DNA of 64,000 nt from Chytridium lagenaria. Its lineage: Eukaryota > Chytridiomycota > Chytridiomycetes > Chytridiales > Chytridiaceae. Positions 46,820 to 57,471 of the stretch are shown here, in pieces. The position numbers were made by a program, and so were the translations under genes. Under the pieces are notes generated by a model that saw nothing but the letters and a program-made list of their open reading frames with translations, was not told the origin of the DNA and did not search any database. The DNA lies in NCBI GenBank assembly GCA_025449115.1, contig JAHLKC010000037.1, positions 222,379 to 286,378 of the forward strand, read 5' to 3'. How positions within the stretch are numbered: position 1 is the stretch's first letter; each line of letters opens with the position of its first letter.

Positions 46820-47190
46820 AGATATCCAATTTCATTTATTGAAATCAATATTGAATAAAAAACACAAAAGTTTATTAATTTCAAGCATATGACGTGCATC
46901 AGTATACCTGAGTCATGGAATCCAGTGCTGAGTCTGATTGAAGAATGATGTAATGAAATGAAATGGAGTACTGCTGACGTCACGCATGAGCATGTGACAC
47001 AAATGTAAAAATCATATAAAAAGCAAAAAGAAATCCGGACTTTGCCCTCATCGACACACTCCTCATCACTTATTAATAAAGAAAGCATTTTCAACAGCAG
47101 CCTCTTACACACTTACCCACCTTCTTACACACCATACTCACCTTACCCACTCACTCACCTCACAACTTCACCAACATCACATCTCTGCAA
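46820..47190. other. intergenic region
   Basis: This is 3' of the cyclin gene, with AATAAA at about 46854-46859, and holds the promoter of the promethin-like gene. A CATATAAAAAG element lies at about 47012-47022, followed by a C-rich leader before the ATG at 47191, which could be a TATA-type promoter for a highly expressed gene. Confidence 0.45.
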
Positions 47191-47865
47191 ATGGCACCCA
47201 CCACCATGTCTTCGTCTGTCAACCATACTCTTGATGGCAAGAGCAGCACCTACACAAAGTTCTACAACTTGGGCCAAAAGTCTGTTGAGCGCGTGGCCCC
47301 TATCGTGCTTGCTGCCCAGTCTTATGCCATGACCGCCATCATGTTCCTCAAGGCATTCCTCGACAAGTACCCTCCCGTCAAGGTAAACTTTCCCCTTCAT
47401 TCTGCTGCTTGCTTCTGCTTGGACCGTCTACAGCTGTTATTTGCTCCTACTTTTTGCATCCGTTTTTGTCTAAACAAAACATTTCTCCAATAGGCCTTTG
47501 TCTACACTCTTGCTGGTACCTCTGCCATCCCTCTCGCCGTCTTCATTGGCTGGTCCGCCGTTGTCCTCGGCATCTGCTTGGCCATTGCTGGGTGAGTCAT
47601 TGAATCATCTCATCCTTGTTCTCTTTGCCTCAGCGCGTGTCAACTCTGACACTGATATCATTTTTGTCTCCTAGGTACCGGTGTTGCGTTCGTCCAGGGT
47701 GGTTTCATGGTCTTTGGCGGGTTCGTCCTCTTTTGGTTCCTCGCTGGAGCTTTCATCTTCACCGCCATCGCCTCCTTCTGGTTCACAGCTGCTACTTTGC
47801 CTACAAAGTTGCTCAAACTATTGACCGTTCGTCCAACAAGTCGTAAACGAGCAACGACTCTTTGA
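47191..47865 (+). CDS. promethin/LDAF1-like hydrophobic-hairpin protein (probable lipid-droplet protein)
   Basis: Promethin-family proteins act with seipin at ER sites of lipid-droplet formation. The N-terminus is polar (YTKFYNLGQKSVERVAPIV), followed by long paired hydrophobic stretches: FVYTLAGTSAIPLAVFIGWS, VVLGICLAIAG, FVQGGFMVFGGFVLFWFLAG and FIFTAIASFWFT. This helix pattern, with Gly in the turns, resembles promethin; the assignment is a recognition, not a search result. Introns are about 47383-47494 and 47592-47674. The second junction is one base off the frame that gives the hydrophobic hairpin. The C-terminus is either basic (VRPTSRKRATTL, stop 47865) or, one frame over, YKVAQTIDRSSNKS (stop 47846). 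Confidence 0.55.
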
Positions 47866-48080
47866 AGACTATCCGCCCACCTTCCCAGCATCTCTTATCT
47901 TTTTTTATTCCCCCCTCTCCTCCCTCCCTTTTCTTGTTTTGTTGGAGACCTCATGCAATCCACCACCCACGTCCAATGTGAGCGTTCCTTGTGAGCTCAA
48001 TGCTGTTTGGCCTCTTTTTGATGTTTATTCCCCCCATTTATTTATTAGAAAGAATGGAATAAAAAATCTCTTGATGAAAA

Positions 48081-49956
48081 ATGCTCACTCCTCTGTTCAA
48101 GGTGGATCAAGACGACGAGTTTGTCACTTTGGAGCTCAAGTGTCCTTACGTCAAGGTTGGTTGGATCAACGCATCGCTTGATGCAATGTGGTCTTGGGAT
48201 ATGCCCTTCTCGAATCGTTAGACTAACCTCCACTCTCCTCCTCAACGCTCTCTCCGTTTCCTACGTTTTTTTTTTCTTTCTATATAGGCGCAAAACGTTG
48301 AATTCTTTATAAACGAATGCGAATTCAAGTTCTTTGTGGCCCCTTACTTTCTACGGTACTGATTCTCATACAACCACCATGACATCAAAGCTCATTCAAA
48401 CCTTACAGCCTCAACTTTCCTCATCCGATCATTGAGAATGGCAAGGAATCAGCAACATACGATATCGGTCAAGGTCTCATCACCGTCAAACTCCCAAAGC
48501 TCGTTCCAGGCACCAACTTTCCTGATCTTGAAATGCTCTCGAAACTCATGATGCCGAAAGCAACCGCGCCTGTCCGGCCCACGATTGAGGTGATGGGTGA
48601 AGATAATGCGATGCAAGGGACGATGGAATCTGGAGATGAAGAGGAAGAGGAAGATATGATTGGGAGCATCATCAGGAACTTCCTGAACCTGTAAGGCCCG
48701 TCTTTCCGTGTTTATCTTAACCGTTATTAGGATACCCTCCTAGGCATCAAATACGGGTCAACCAATCCTACAGCGGCTTTGCCTCCCACGTTCAAGAAAT
48801 CGGTCGTGATATCATCGACATCCAAGATCTCGATCATCCACTCCGTCATCGCGAAATGAACGGTCTTGAAATGGAGGAGTCAGGTTCAGCGAAGACCACT
48901 ACATGTGGTGATTTTGTGAACGACGATGAAGTGCAAAGAGTGATCAAGTTTAAACCTGAATCGGGATTGCGTTGATGAGGATACAGAAAAACAGGGGTGA
49001 TGCGGAGATGAAACATGCTAAATTGGAGAAGGTGGAGAGTGCGGGTGATATTACACCGCCGTTGGGTGTTTGTACCGCCTTCTGGGGAGGTGGTGGGGAG
49101 GTGTCAAAGATTTCGGATGGAGCAGCTTTGAACACCATATTGGATTTGGGAGTTGCACCGTCACCACTTGAAAACCCTTCAAATTGTATCCTCGTCGTCT
49201 TCTGCACCTGCTTCATCTGATATTGGGGACGCCAAGGATATTGGTTAGAGTTTACAGCGTCAGAGAGGGAGGCGCTGATAAACCTTCCTCGAAAAACCTG
49301 TAAGCATTTTATTTCTAACCTCATTCTTTTCCTTGCGACGTATTAATTTTAATGTGCAGTGTTGATTGAGAACCCTAGACCAATTTATCTCGGCCTCGTT
49401 GACATTTTGTTCGCGTATTGCTATGATTTGAGGGTAACTGAGGGTGAACATAACGTTGAATCACCATGGACTATCGCAAAGATCTGTTCAACATTATCCT
49501 GTTTCGAGGTTCGCCAAATCCTATTCAATATTTTCTTCTAACACTTCATAGACGTTTTCCACCCTCCGCGAAACCCCTAATCACCTCCATCCGTCGTTCC
49601 CTCATCTACCCCCTCCACCGCCACTTCTCCCTCTCCCTCCGCGTCCTCGAGGACGTCTCTGTCCTCCTAAAACTCGGTCGTCGCGCCATCCTGAAATCCT
49701 TGATCTCTGTCCGCGCCATCATGAAAGGCGATGAAAGTTGTTACATTTTTGATCGATTGTTTTTAGAAGATTATTGTGTGTGGGTGCAGAGTGGGTGCAG
49801 TGATAAGATTGTGAAGGGTTGGCGAGTGAGGTCAATCATTTTAGGGTTGGGAAGGAGGAGGTTGGGTGGGAGTTGGGGGAGTTGGAGAGGGTTGCGAAGG
49901 AGATTGAGGGAGAGGAGGAGGACGAGAATGAGGGGGAGGGGCCGAGGGAGATGTAA
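48081..49956 (+). CDS. SHQ1: SHQ1, H/ACA snoRNP assembly factor
   Basis: SHQ1 holds the pseudouridine synthase Cbf5/dyskerin during H/ACA RNP assembly. The CS-like N-terminus starts [20 protein letters not shown], matching the family start MLTPxFxLxQDxxFV, then [18 protein letters not shown] and [13 protein letters not shown]. The middle shows [24 protein letters not shown] sequence, an acidic linker, and [20 protein letters not shown] with [14 protein letters not shown]. The end shows [36 protein letters not shown] and [12 protein letters not shown], then an acidic tail ending at 49956. Frame shifts appear near 48720, 48960 and 49830. Confidence 0.88.
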
Positions 49957-50325
49957 TAAATATGCTCCCAATACTTGTATTCGTTCTACAGTTATTATCC
50001 CATAATTCATGCGCATTTATCGCTTGCTGATGAAAATTATTCTCGATACAAGTATCTTTAATGAGTAGTCTCGTCTTCTCATTAAAAGTCTGGTTTTATA
50101 TAAAGTTTTTATCACCCACCTGTGCTTTTTAGTGCAAAGTATGGGCGGAATAAATGGAGGGTTAAACTACACCAGCAGTACAGATATGACGTTGCTTTAC
50201 CGCCCTTTATTCTTCCAAAAAAATTCATAAAATGACACAATATAGAAAACTCCGAATATGTATGTATGCGTTTACTTGAAAATAATATGAACAAACAAAT
50301 AAGCCCTTTACACGTCTACCCAAAT
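49957..50325. other. convergent intergenic region
   Basis: This separates the 3' ends of SHQ1 and VTI1. AT-rich; possible polyadenylation signals on both strands (AATAAA at about 49955-49960 overlapping the SHQ1 stop). Nothing coding is seen. Confidence 0.45.
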
Positions 50326-51332
50326 TTATCCAATAATCACAATAACCATCAACGCGAGCATGCCGATGATCCCGTATGTAAGCATCTTGTTGGCATACAT
50401 TCTAAAAAAAGAGGTAAGAATCATTAGAACGGATGAGGAAATCTTAACTGTTGAAACATGCCCTTTAACCGCCTTGACTTTTCGTAACCCAAGAGTCTGC
50501 ATTGTTCAGCTAATAACCACATCAATATCTACTGAATAACGACGGGAAAAAGTAAACTCACCGTATTCCTTGTCCGCAAAATCTGTTCCCGTTGATTATT
50601 CAAATCATTAAGTGTGTTGATTCCCATGGTTTCTACAAAAAGTCATTAGCACACTCAAGAATAACACTTTGAAGAACATTAGTTTGAAATGAACTTACCA
50701 GCTTCAAGCGCCAACCTTTTCGCCTCATCCAACTTCCTACTTCCCTCTTGCAACCTCTCCGTCCCATTCAACAACCTTCCCCTCTGGTCTTGATTCGCAC
50801 CCTCGAAATCTACAACATGGTGTCGAGGGTCCTTCGATTGTCCAAGGAGTTGATCTCGTTCCGATACGCCGTTCTTCGCCTTTACATATAAAAATCCATT
50901 AGCCCGTTTCCCTTTCAATTAGAGAGCTTCTAACAAAGGAAAGAAACGGGCTTACCAAATCCCGTTTCGCTTTCTTGATCTCGTCTTTGTAGGATTTGAC
51001 TTTAGGGGATAGAAGGATTTGATGGCTGCTGGAAGTGACAAAAGCTCCATCTCCATTTGGCTAATCTAAAACCCTAATATCAGACCTCCACGCCCTCCAT
51101 TTCTCAAAACTTACAATTTCATCCGCCTCCTCTAACTCCCTTGCGCCTGGCTCACCAACAACTTCCTCTGGTCTGCTCAAACTCAGTCAGTTTCCCACTC
51201 AACACTTGGACAACTGGGACTCACCTCCAGTCGCAGAGGGGAGAGTTGAGTCAGTTTTTGTGTTATGGAATCATGGAGCGTCGCATATTCCTTTTCGTAG
51301 GTCTCAAAGATCTCGGAGCCGGTGGTGGGCAT
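50326..51332 (-). CDS. VTI1: Vesicle transport Qb-SNARE VTI1
   Basis: VTI1 is a Qb-SNARE for Golgi-endosome-vacuole traffic. The first exon (ATG 51332) encodes MPTTGSEIFETYEKEY and a helical start of the Habc domain. Later exons give ELEEADEIV, MEMELLS, the SNARE helix (RGRLLNGTERLQEGSRKLDE, then TLNDLNNQREQI with the zero-layer Gln) and KGMFQQMYANK. The C-terminal anchor is LTYGIIGMLALMVIVIIG, ending at the membrane with no lumenal tail. At least six short introns are needed. Length and order equal the family. Confidence 0.9.
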
Positions 51333-51744
51333 GCTGATGGTGATGTGGATTGTCACGAAATCGGAGTTGTGATTGAGGTCATTGGTTTATTGAGTTTATA
51401 ATCCACACGGAATGTACGTGTCGTATAGTGAGATGATGTTTTGGATTTTGAGGGCACGTTTAAAGTCCATTTATTGGTGAAAACTGCATGTTTATTCTAT
51501 TATTGAACTTCAAGTATAATTTATAATACAGTGGACTGAGCACTATAGATGCTTTAAAAGATTATGTTCCACACCCAGTGAGCTTATGCACCATTTTCAG
51601 CAGTCAGCCCATCTCAGAAAGACCGCCGTAATCACGAAGGCCACACCTCCCAAGCTCAACCTTTGATCACTCCTCATCAAAGCCGTCTTCCATTAACGAG
51701 CAAAAAAGTTGGTACCACCTCCTTCATTGTCTGCCTATTTCAGC
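51333..51744. other. divergent intergenic region
   Basis: This lies between VTI1 (minus) and the ArfGAP gene (plus) and should hold both promoters. AT-rich around 51480-51530. No coding frame is convincing. Confidence 0.4.
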
Positions 51745-53020
51745 ATGGCAACCCGAACAGAGCGGTTTGCCGACAAGAGCCTCAATGACCGCCACCAAGA
51801 TCTCAAAGAACTCTGCAACGTCCAAACCGTCGTTGCGAATTGCAGAAAGAAAGGTACATCTACCTTCCCCTTTTCTCATCTAACGCGGGGTAGATCCTCG
51901 AATGGGCGAGTTGGAATTTAGGCCTATCGTCTGTATCAGATGCAGCGGGACTCATAGATCAATGGGGAGCATATCTCAAAGGTTTGCATTAACCCGTTGA
52001 ACACATTGTTAATGTATACAGTCAAATTGCAATTGGATACTTGGACGCCGGAACAAATCCAGGTTTGGGCTTCCCAGTTTGATGAATGTTTAATGTGTAT
52101 AGTCGATGGTGAAGTGGGGCAATGCAAAGGCAAATGCATACTGGGAGCATGACTCCACCAAATTTGAACCCCCAGAATCTGAGTATGGTGCATTTCAAGG
52201 ATTTTTAATAAAGCTTTTAGGATAATTGACCAATGGATCCGCGCTAAATCGACCGGAAGCAGTATGCGATTGAAGGACCTATGCCCAATCCTGAAGACAT
52301 ACACATCCAGGGCTCGCAGCGCCGCCGCAAACTGTAATTTTTTCGTTCCATATCCTTATACTCATTCTTTCTCAGCAATTTGCCAGCCCGCACCATCACC
52401 ACAACCTAAACCCGCTGCACCGGCCTGTTGTAACTTGTGCCAGAGACGAAGACTGGAATAGTGTCTCCGAAATCCGTCTCAGATCTATTTGATGCGTTTC
52501 AGAGCGCTCCGGAGGTAGCGCAGCCTGCAGGGGCTGTGACGTTCGTCTGGGATTAATAAGCAGAGTATTTTGTCGTATATAATTCACCGACGCAGAAAGC
52601 CGCGGTTGTGGGGGCAGGTGAGCGCACTTGATAATTTGGACTCCTTCTGTTTTGTTTTTGTTGCAGGATGTATTTCTTCTATGGATTTGTAGTTTCCACT
52701 CCTTTATTATTTGGTCATGGCCATCATTTTTGAGGTTTTTCTCCTAAACCCCATTAATTCCAGATGTCCGCACCCGCCGGCGCCCAACTCCAAGGTTCCC
52801 AATTTTTCGCGCAACCCTCTTTCGCCGCCTTTGGTGCTTTCCCTCAACAGCAAGCAGCTCCCACTGTCGTTTCCACTCCCGCCTTTTCTGCACCAGCTCC
52901 TGCTAAGGGTAACGTGAACGGTATCCGGACTTTGGATTGAGCTTTGGAACTTCGACCGCGGCGGCGCCTGCTAAGCAAAATGGATCGAGTACGGATTTGT
53001 TTGGGGATTTTCAAGGTTAA
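51745..53020 (+). CDS. ArfGAP, SMAP/Age2-like
   Basis: ArfGAPs stimulate GTP hydrolysis on Arf and regulate coat formation. The start at 51745 gives MATRTERFADKSLNDRHQ, typical of SMAP/Age2. The zinc-finger domain shows VCIRCSGTHRSMG and, after an intron, LDTWTPEQIQ and SMVKWGNAKANAYWE. The arginine finger lies within the CIRCSGxHR motif. The first CxxC pair (about 51838-51850) is not readable in one frame, and the DPRWASWNL segment needs a base removed near 51902; these look like indels. The C-terminal half is low complexity (SQFFAQPSFAAFGAFPQQQ) and ends SSTDLFGDFQG at 53020, a clathrin/adaptor-type tail. Introns are short. Confidence 0.8.
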
Positions 53021-53272
53021 TGTGGGGGGGATGTGGGTATGAGGATTTTGAGATATAATAAATATTTTACGATAGGATTAGACGTTGTTTCTGTGGTATC
53101 GTCTTATTTTTAAAGGTACATATCCACACTGGCGTCTCGCCGTGGTTTCGAGTTGTATCACGGCTAATTCCAAGTTTCCATCTTTTTGATGCGTCGGAAT
53201 TTCCCAATAAAGTATCCATAGTAGAAAAAATGATCTTCGTTTCATAGTTTTCGTAGAGTAGAAATATATATC

Positions 53273-53564
53273 CTACGGTAGCGCTGAAATTTGGCGAGCT
53301 ACATCTACCGTATCCTCTCCCGTATCGTGAATTATCCAAGTGTACGCTATTGCAGCCTTGGCTGCATACGCTTGAGGCGGCTCTCTTGTGAACTTTGTGC
53401 CGACGATTTTACCAGCTTTGTCACCACCTCGGCGCTGGCCCTTATAAACAAGTACAGAATTTAATAAAATATTTAAACTCAATTTAAAACCCTCACTCAC
53501 CAAATCCCCACCAGAATGGCCCAAACCAACTGTCAACACTGAGACGTCTCCTGATATCCGCCAT
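53273..53564 (-). CDS. small protein, unidentified
   Basis: Two exons join in phase 0 across a GT-AG intron at about 53434-53505: VLTVGLGHSGGDL, then GQRRGGDKAGKIVGTKFTRE, then YAAKAAIAYTWIIHDTGED, stopping at 53273. The joined product reads like a small folded protein of about 75-80 residues. The ATG at 53564 is one frame off the conserved-looking frame, so the start is not settled. No family is recognised. Confidence 0.4.
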
Positions 53565-53782
53565 CAACTACCAATAACACTGCATTGCAGACTGGAAGTT
53601 CTACTGTTCCCGCTACGGACTCCGCTTTGCTGCTCATGGTAACGTCGAGGCATGGCAAGCCCCCCCTCCAGAGCATTCCATCACCCAACGGGAGGCAGCT
53701 TACAGATTTGGAGGTAGATCATCCTGTCATTCGCTACTGCTTGTCTTTAAAAGATACATTGGCAATGTTGTCTGATGCTTGA

Positions 53783-54291
53783 ATGCCACGTTTAGCCTCA
53801 CTGTCCTGGAAGCTTGGGTCCTTTTTCGGTTTCTCATGTTTGGCAGTGGCATCTTACGGATATCTGGTAAACAAGTATTGCAGCCATGCAAACACCTACT
53901 CATACTTGTCTTTTCTCATTTGCAATAATGCTTGAAGACTCTGGACGATCCGCAGCACCCACTCACACCTACCGCCGGCTTGGCCTTTGTCTCCGCTATA
54001 GTTTCCAACTTGATTCACAGTATGCTCCTTCTCGCCATTTCTCTCCGCCTAGGCGCCTACCGAGCTCCTCACTACCAACACTCGCACCCCAGCATATTCT
54101 TCTCCAACCCCGTCTCCAAGATAAAGATCCATTTTTCAACGGCAATGGTCACATTCGGAAATATCTTTTTCTCTGGAGGCATCTGCCTCGCTGTCATCAC
54201 AGGTGATGGGACCCTTGCTGGTTTCTGGCCCATCATTCCAGGGGGAGTGTTTTCGTTGATGTTGGGTTGGATCGGGTTGGCGTTCATCTGA
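53783..54291 (+). CDS. TMEM256/DUF423 family membrane protein
   Basis: DUF423 proteins are small four-helix membrane proteins of unknown function. The first exon starts MPRLASLSWKLGSFFGF, with a helix and ASYGY (family form GAFGAH). After an intron (about 53866-53938) comes KTLDDPQHPLTPTAGLAF, then helices AIVSNLIHSMLLLAI, FGNIFFSGGICLAVITGD (family form LFSGSxYxLAxTG) and PGGVFSLMLGWIGLAF. The last two helices are the best match. The start Met is the first in frame. Confidence 0.72.
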
Positions 54292-54405
54292 TAAGGAATT
54301 CTGATGTATAGCTCTTCAACTAGCGTATGTCTTGAAAAAGTCCGCTAGTGTCTTTTTTTATTAGTTTTGTTAAATCAGTATCCCTGAACACCAAATATAA
54401 ACGTT

Positions 54406-55582
54406 TCATACCTCGTAAACACCAAATGTTAGCATAGTTCCGGGCATGACTCGAATTACGTTCGGCCCCAGTCCCTTATAGAATCCAGAAAAGCCCTCGA
54501 GTCTGCAATCAGAGTGAGCAATCAGGTTGTAGGCTTTAAATTTACGTGTAGATACGCTGCATAGTTCCTATTGCGCCTTTGTAGACCACGTTCTTGCGCG
54601 TTCTCTCATTCTACATCAAACCGTCAAAATTTTAATAAAGCAAGGGTTTCAACCTGAAGACGTGCTCGCACAACTTGGTAAGGATAGGTGCAAACAGTTG
54701 CAAAAATCTTTGACAGTGCCGCCATCACAAGATATTCACCAGTTCCCTAATTACACGTATTTAGTAAAGTAATTACTGTCATCTCTAACCATCTTTTGTC
54801 CTTCATTACGCGCTCCCCAAACTTTCTTCATCTCCTCGTACGCCATAAATTGAAGAGCTCCGTGAGAAACACCAAATAGTGCCGGTCCAATGCCTTTGTA
54901 CAATCCCGCAATTCCTTCATTCCTGTACGTGACTCTCAATCCCTCAGTTAAGCTCTTATAAGCTCCAGGATCAGAGGCCCGGTCAGCACACATACGAGTC
55001 TTGACTAGCCAGAAGGGATTTGTGAACAAGGCTGTGATCGCACCGGCTGCCGCGGATGCCATCAGGTGCTCTGATGCCGAGAGTTTTTTGGCCGGTCCTT
55101 CAAGGGTTTCAAGCTTATTGCGTGCCGTCATATCTTCTTTGATAAGTGAATACCTGTTTTCATGTCACTCGATATGCAGAAAAGTACGACAGCAAACGCT
55201 TTAACATACCACCAAAAGTATAGACCCCATGATAACGTGGCGCCAGCCATATTCGCAGAAATTCCGCGATACAACCCTGCAACTCCATCTAAAGATCTAA
55301 TAGCCACCAACGAGTTCCAAGTTGCCCTCACACCAAACCCTCCACGCTTATACTTTGACTCGTCAACTAGTCCCCGACCCGATGTTAATTCCTGAAATCT
55401 TGCCAAACGAATCTTACCTTGAATCTGGTCTTGACAAGATCCAATGGATGGAGCACGGCTGTCGCTACAGCACCTGCAAGGAATCCTGAAACGCCATGGT
55501 CGAATGCAGGGGAAAAAGTGAAGCTTTTTGCCTTTGTGAGTTGAGGGCCGTCAGGCTGTGTTGATGACAATGCGGCGGCCAT
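54406..55582 (-). CDS. Mitochondrial carrier, SLC25A32/FLX1-like (folate/FAD)
   Basis: SLC25A32 and yeast Flx1 move folate and/or FAD into mitochondria. Three carrier repeats are visible: [12 protein letters not shown] (first PxD/ExxK/R), [14 protein letters not shown] (second; the NPFW form is typical of this subfamily), and [12 protein letters not shown] (third, PYQVVRxR). Also seen are [40 protein letters not shown] and [16 protein letters not shown], all close to SLC25A32. The start at 55582 gives a short Ser/Gln-rich leader. Introns are short. The stop is TGA at 54408-54406 just after FGVYEV, so the tail is a little shorter than usual. Confidence 0.85.
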
Positions 55583-56405
55583 GACAGTAAGGAACAGGCA
55601 GCCGATCAAGAAAACCTGCAAAGGCATGCCAGTTTCTGACAATTTGATATTTCAAAATCCATAATAATATTTAAATACCTTATTCAATGCGGTGATGTTT
55701 TTTACTTTTCGTTCACCCCCCTTTCTGGATTCCGTGCCAAAAATATATGAAAACTAGGTATTATCAATACATATTGTTTTCTTAAGGGGCAGAAGGGAAA
55801 GGGGTTTTTTTTTTAAAAATATATTAATCATAAATTCGTAGGATTTGTGCAGCTTCCAGCTGGCAGGCTGGCAGGTCAAAAATCTACGAAAAGCCGCATC
55901 AGGAAATCCTCACATTTATCAGGTAGGTATGTCCTCATCTTTGTCTAGGAAGAAAATATATTGTTGATTTTGTAAGCGCTCATATATATATATTCAGCGA
56001 GCATGCATGTTTCTCTTTCCACTTTACCAATGTATTCTGCATTTTATACCAAGCTGAGGAGGGCAAAAATCGTAACTTATCACATCGCAATGCCAAACAA
56101 AATAAACAGAAATACCAGACACTCCATCCCATTCCGCGTCCACAATGCCCTCTTAATGCTTTAAACAGTATGATCAACCAACCAATTGATCTTTAATGCC
56201 AATTATTGTTTGCAATAAAACTTCACACACGCCCACCTTTGAGTCTTTTAGTTTAAAGCACAGAGAATGGCAAGGATTTTTATATTCAGACACCCTATGC
56301 AATGGTGAAGGCAGTAGTTACCTTGGAGTCTAGCTGTAAGGATTTTTAAGAAACCGTTTTGGGGTGAGGCATTTATAGGTTAAAGACGCAGCAACTAAGA
56401 CCACA
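55583..56405. other. AT-rich intergenic region beside the retrotransposon
   Basis: This is upstream of the carrier gene and left of the LTR. It contains A/T runs (about 55805-55830), a short TATATATATAT tract at 55982-55992, and a direct repeat CCAGCTGGCAGGCTGGCAGG near 55857. No coding frame is recognised. Confidence 0.4.
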
Positions 56406-57191
56406 TGTGACTTTCTCCCTCTCGTCTAGAGGGGTTCGCCTATCATGTTCGAATGATAGTAGACCCGAGGGAGGTCTTCAGGAGTTTAAGTAGTCACTTA
56501 CATTTCTTTAATCAGTTTTCGTTAAAGTCCTCTACTCGCTACCCGGCTCAGGAGGTCCTCCTGGCGCCGGACGGTAGTTATTCAAAGGACCCGCCAGAGG
56601 TGCATCGTTTTCTCGTGATTCTTTTAATGAGTTTGCTCTCAACCTAGTAATAAAGACTATCGTCCAATAAACAATCACAACACTTACCTAATGTCCTGCA
56701 TCCACAACGCTCCAGGTGAGAGACGTCGGTGACGATCACAATAGTCCGGCCCTGCGTACGCGACCTTTTCACCGTTGGCGTGTGCACCAATCCTACTAAG
56801 CCTCATCCGACGGGAGACTGCCTCGCCCTCGCTACCTCAGCAAAAGTCGGAATCATAGGGAGTTGGGAAGGGAGTGACGACTGGCCCGCCCACACTGTGG
56901 CCAGCGACGTGATAATCGGGGCTCGGGAGTTGACTTACCAAGGGGGAGGGGTTCCCGGGACCCAGACTGCAATAGTGGGGTAGATCCGGCTCCCAAGGCG
57001 TCGCGTCCTCGGGTCTCCGACCCGTAAGTGGGGCTGCGAGAGGCTCAGTCCGGCGGTCACTACAGAGGCTAGGGCAGATCGTCAATGATAAGAGATGGGG
57101 ATAATCCGAGCCAACCCCAAGGACAGGGAGTTGGCTCCAACTGGAGAAAGGCTAGGAACTGGGCCAAAATCAAGAGGAAAGAATTATCAAA

Positions 57192-57224
57192 TTTATTCAA
57201 AACACAAAATGTCTCCATTTTATA
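57192..57224 (-). promoter_or_regulatory. TATA box and polyadenylation signal in the LTR
   Basis: On the minus strand TATAAAA occupies 57224-57218 and AATAAA 57197-57192. The two lie 20 nt apart, about 235 nt into the proposed LTR, where U3 would end and R begin. Confidence 0.45.
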
Positions 57225-57427
57225 CTGGAGACAAACCAAAATAAATAACAAACAAACAAGAACAAAACACAACCAAGGCACGAGTGCCTTCCCTCTTCGA
57301 CAAAAACCCTTATAAACAACGCGTGGGAAAAAGTAGAAAACCACTAAAAGGGAAAAGAAGAGGACTTACGAGGGGTAAACGCGTAAACGCGTCTAAGTAT
57401 TCACTTTGCATAAGTAACGTGAACTTA

Positions 57428-57459
57428 GTGAGATGCACCAAGAAGTGCAAAATCTCACA
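57428..57459. repeat. inverted repeat (hairpin) at the LTR edge
   Basis: On the minus strand TGAGA-TTT-TGCAC-TTCTTG-GTGCA-TCTCA can fold: TGCAC pairs with GTGCA around a 6-nt loop, and TGAGA with TCTCA outside it, with three unpaired T on one side. Confidence 0.7.
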
Positions 57460-57471
57460 TTGGCCTATTTT

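Larger units (their letters stand above)
56406..57459 (-). repeat. probable 3' LTR
   Basis: The segment lies directly after the polyprotein stop (57472) in the element's direction. It can be bounded by TGTGA at the left and TCACA at the right, giving TG...CA ends with a 5-nt inverted terminus. Inside it, on the minus strand, are a TATAAAA and an AATAAA. A good polypurine tract is not visible just before 57459, and only one LTR is in the window, so the limits are tentative. Confidence 0.4.

Noticed and set aside
46246..46835. Long minus-strand frames rich in Ser, His and Thr opposite the cyclin tail
   Set aside because: They are the antisense of the SRDR and Lys/Glu repeats; the plus-strand RS tail explains the sequence.
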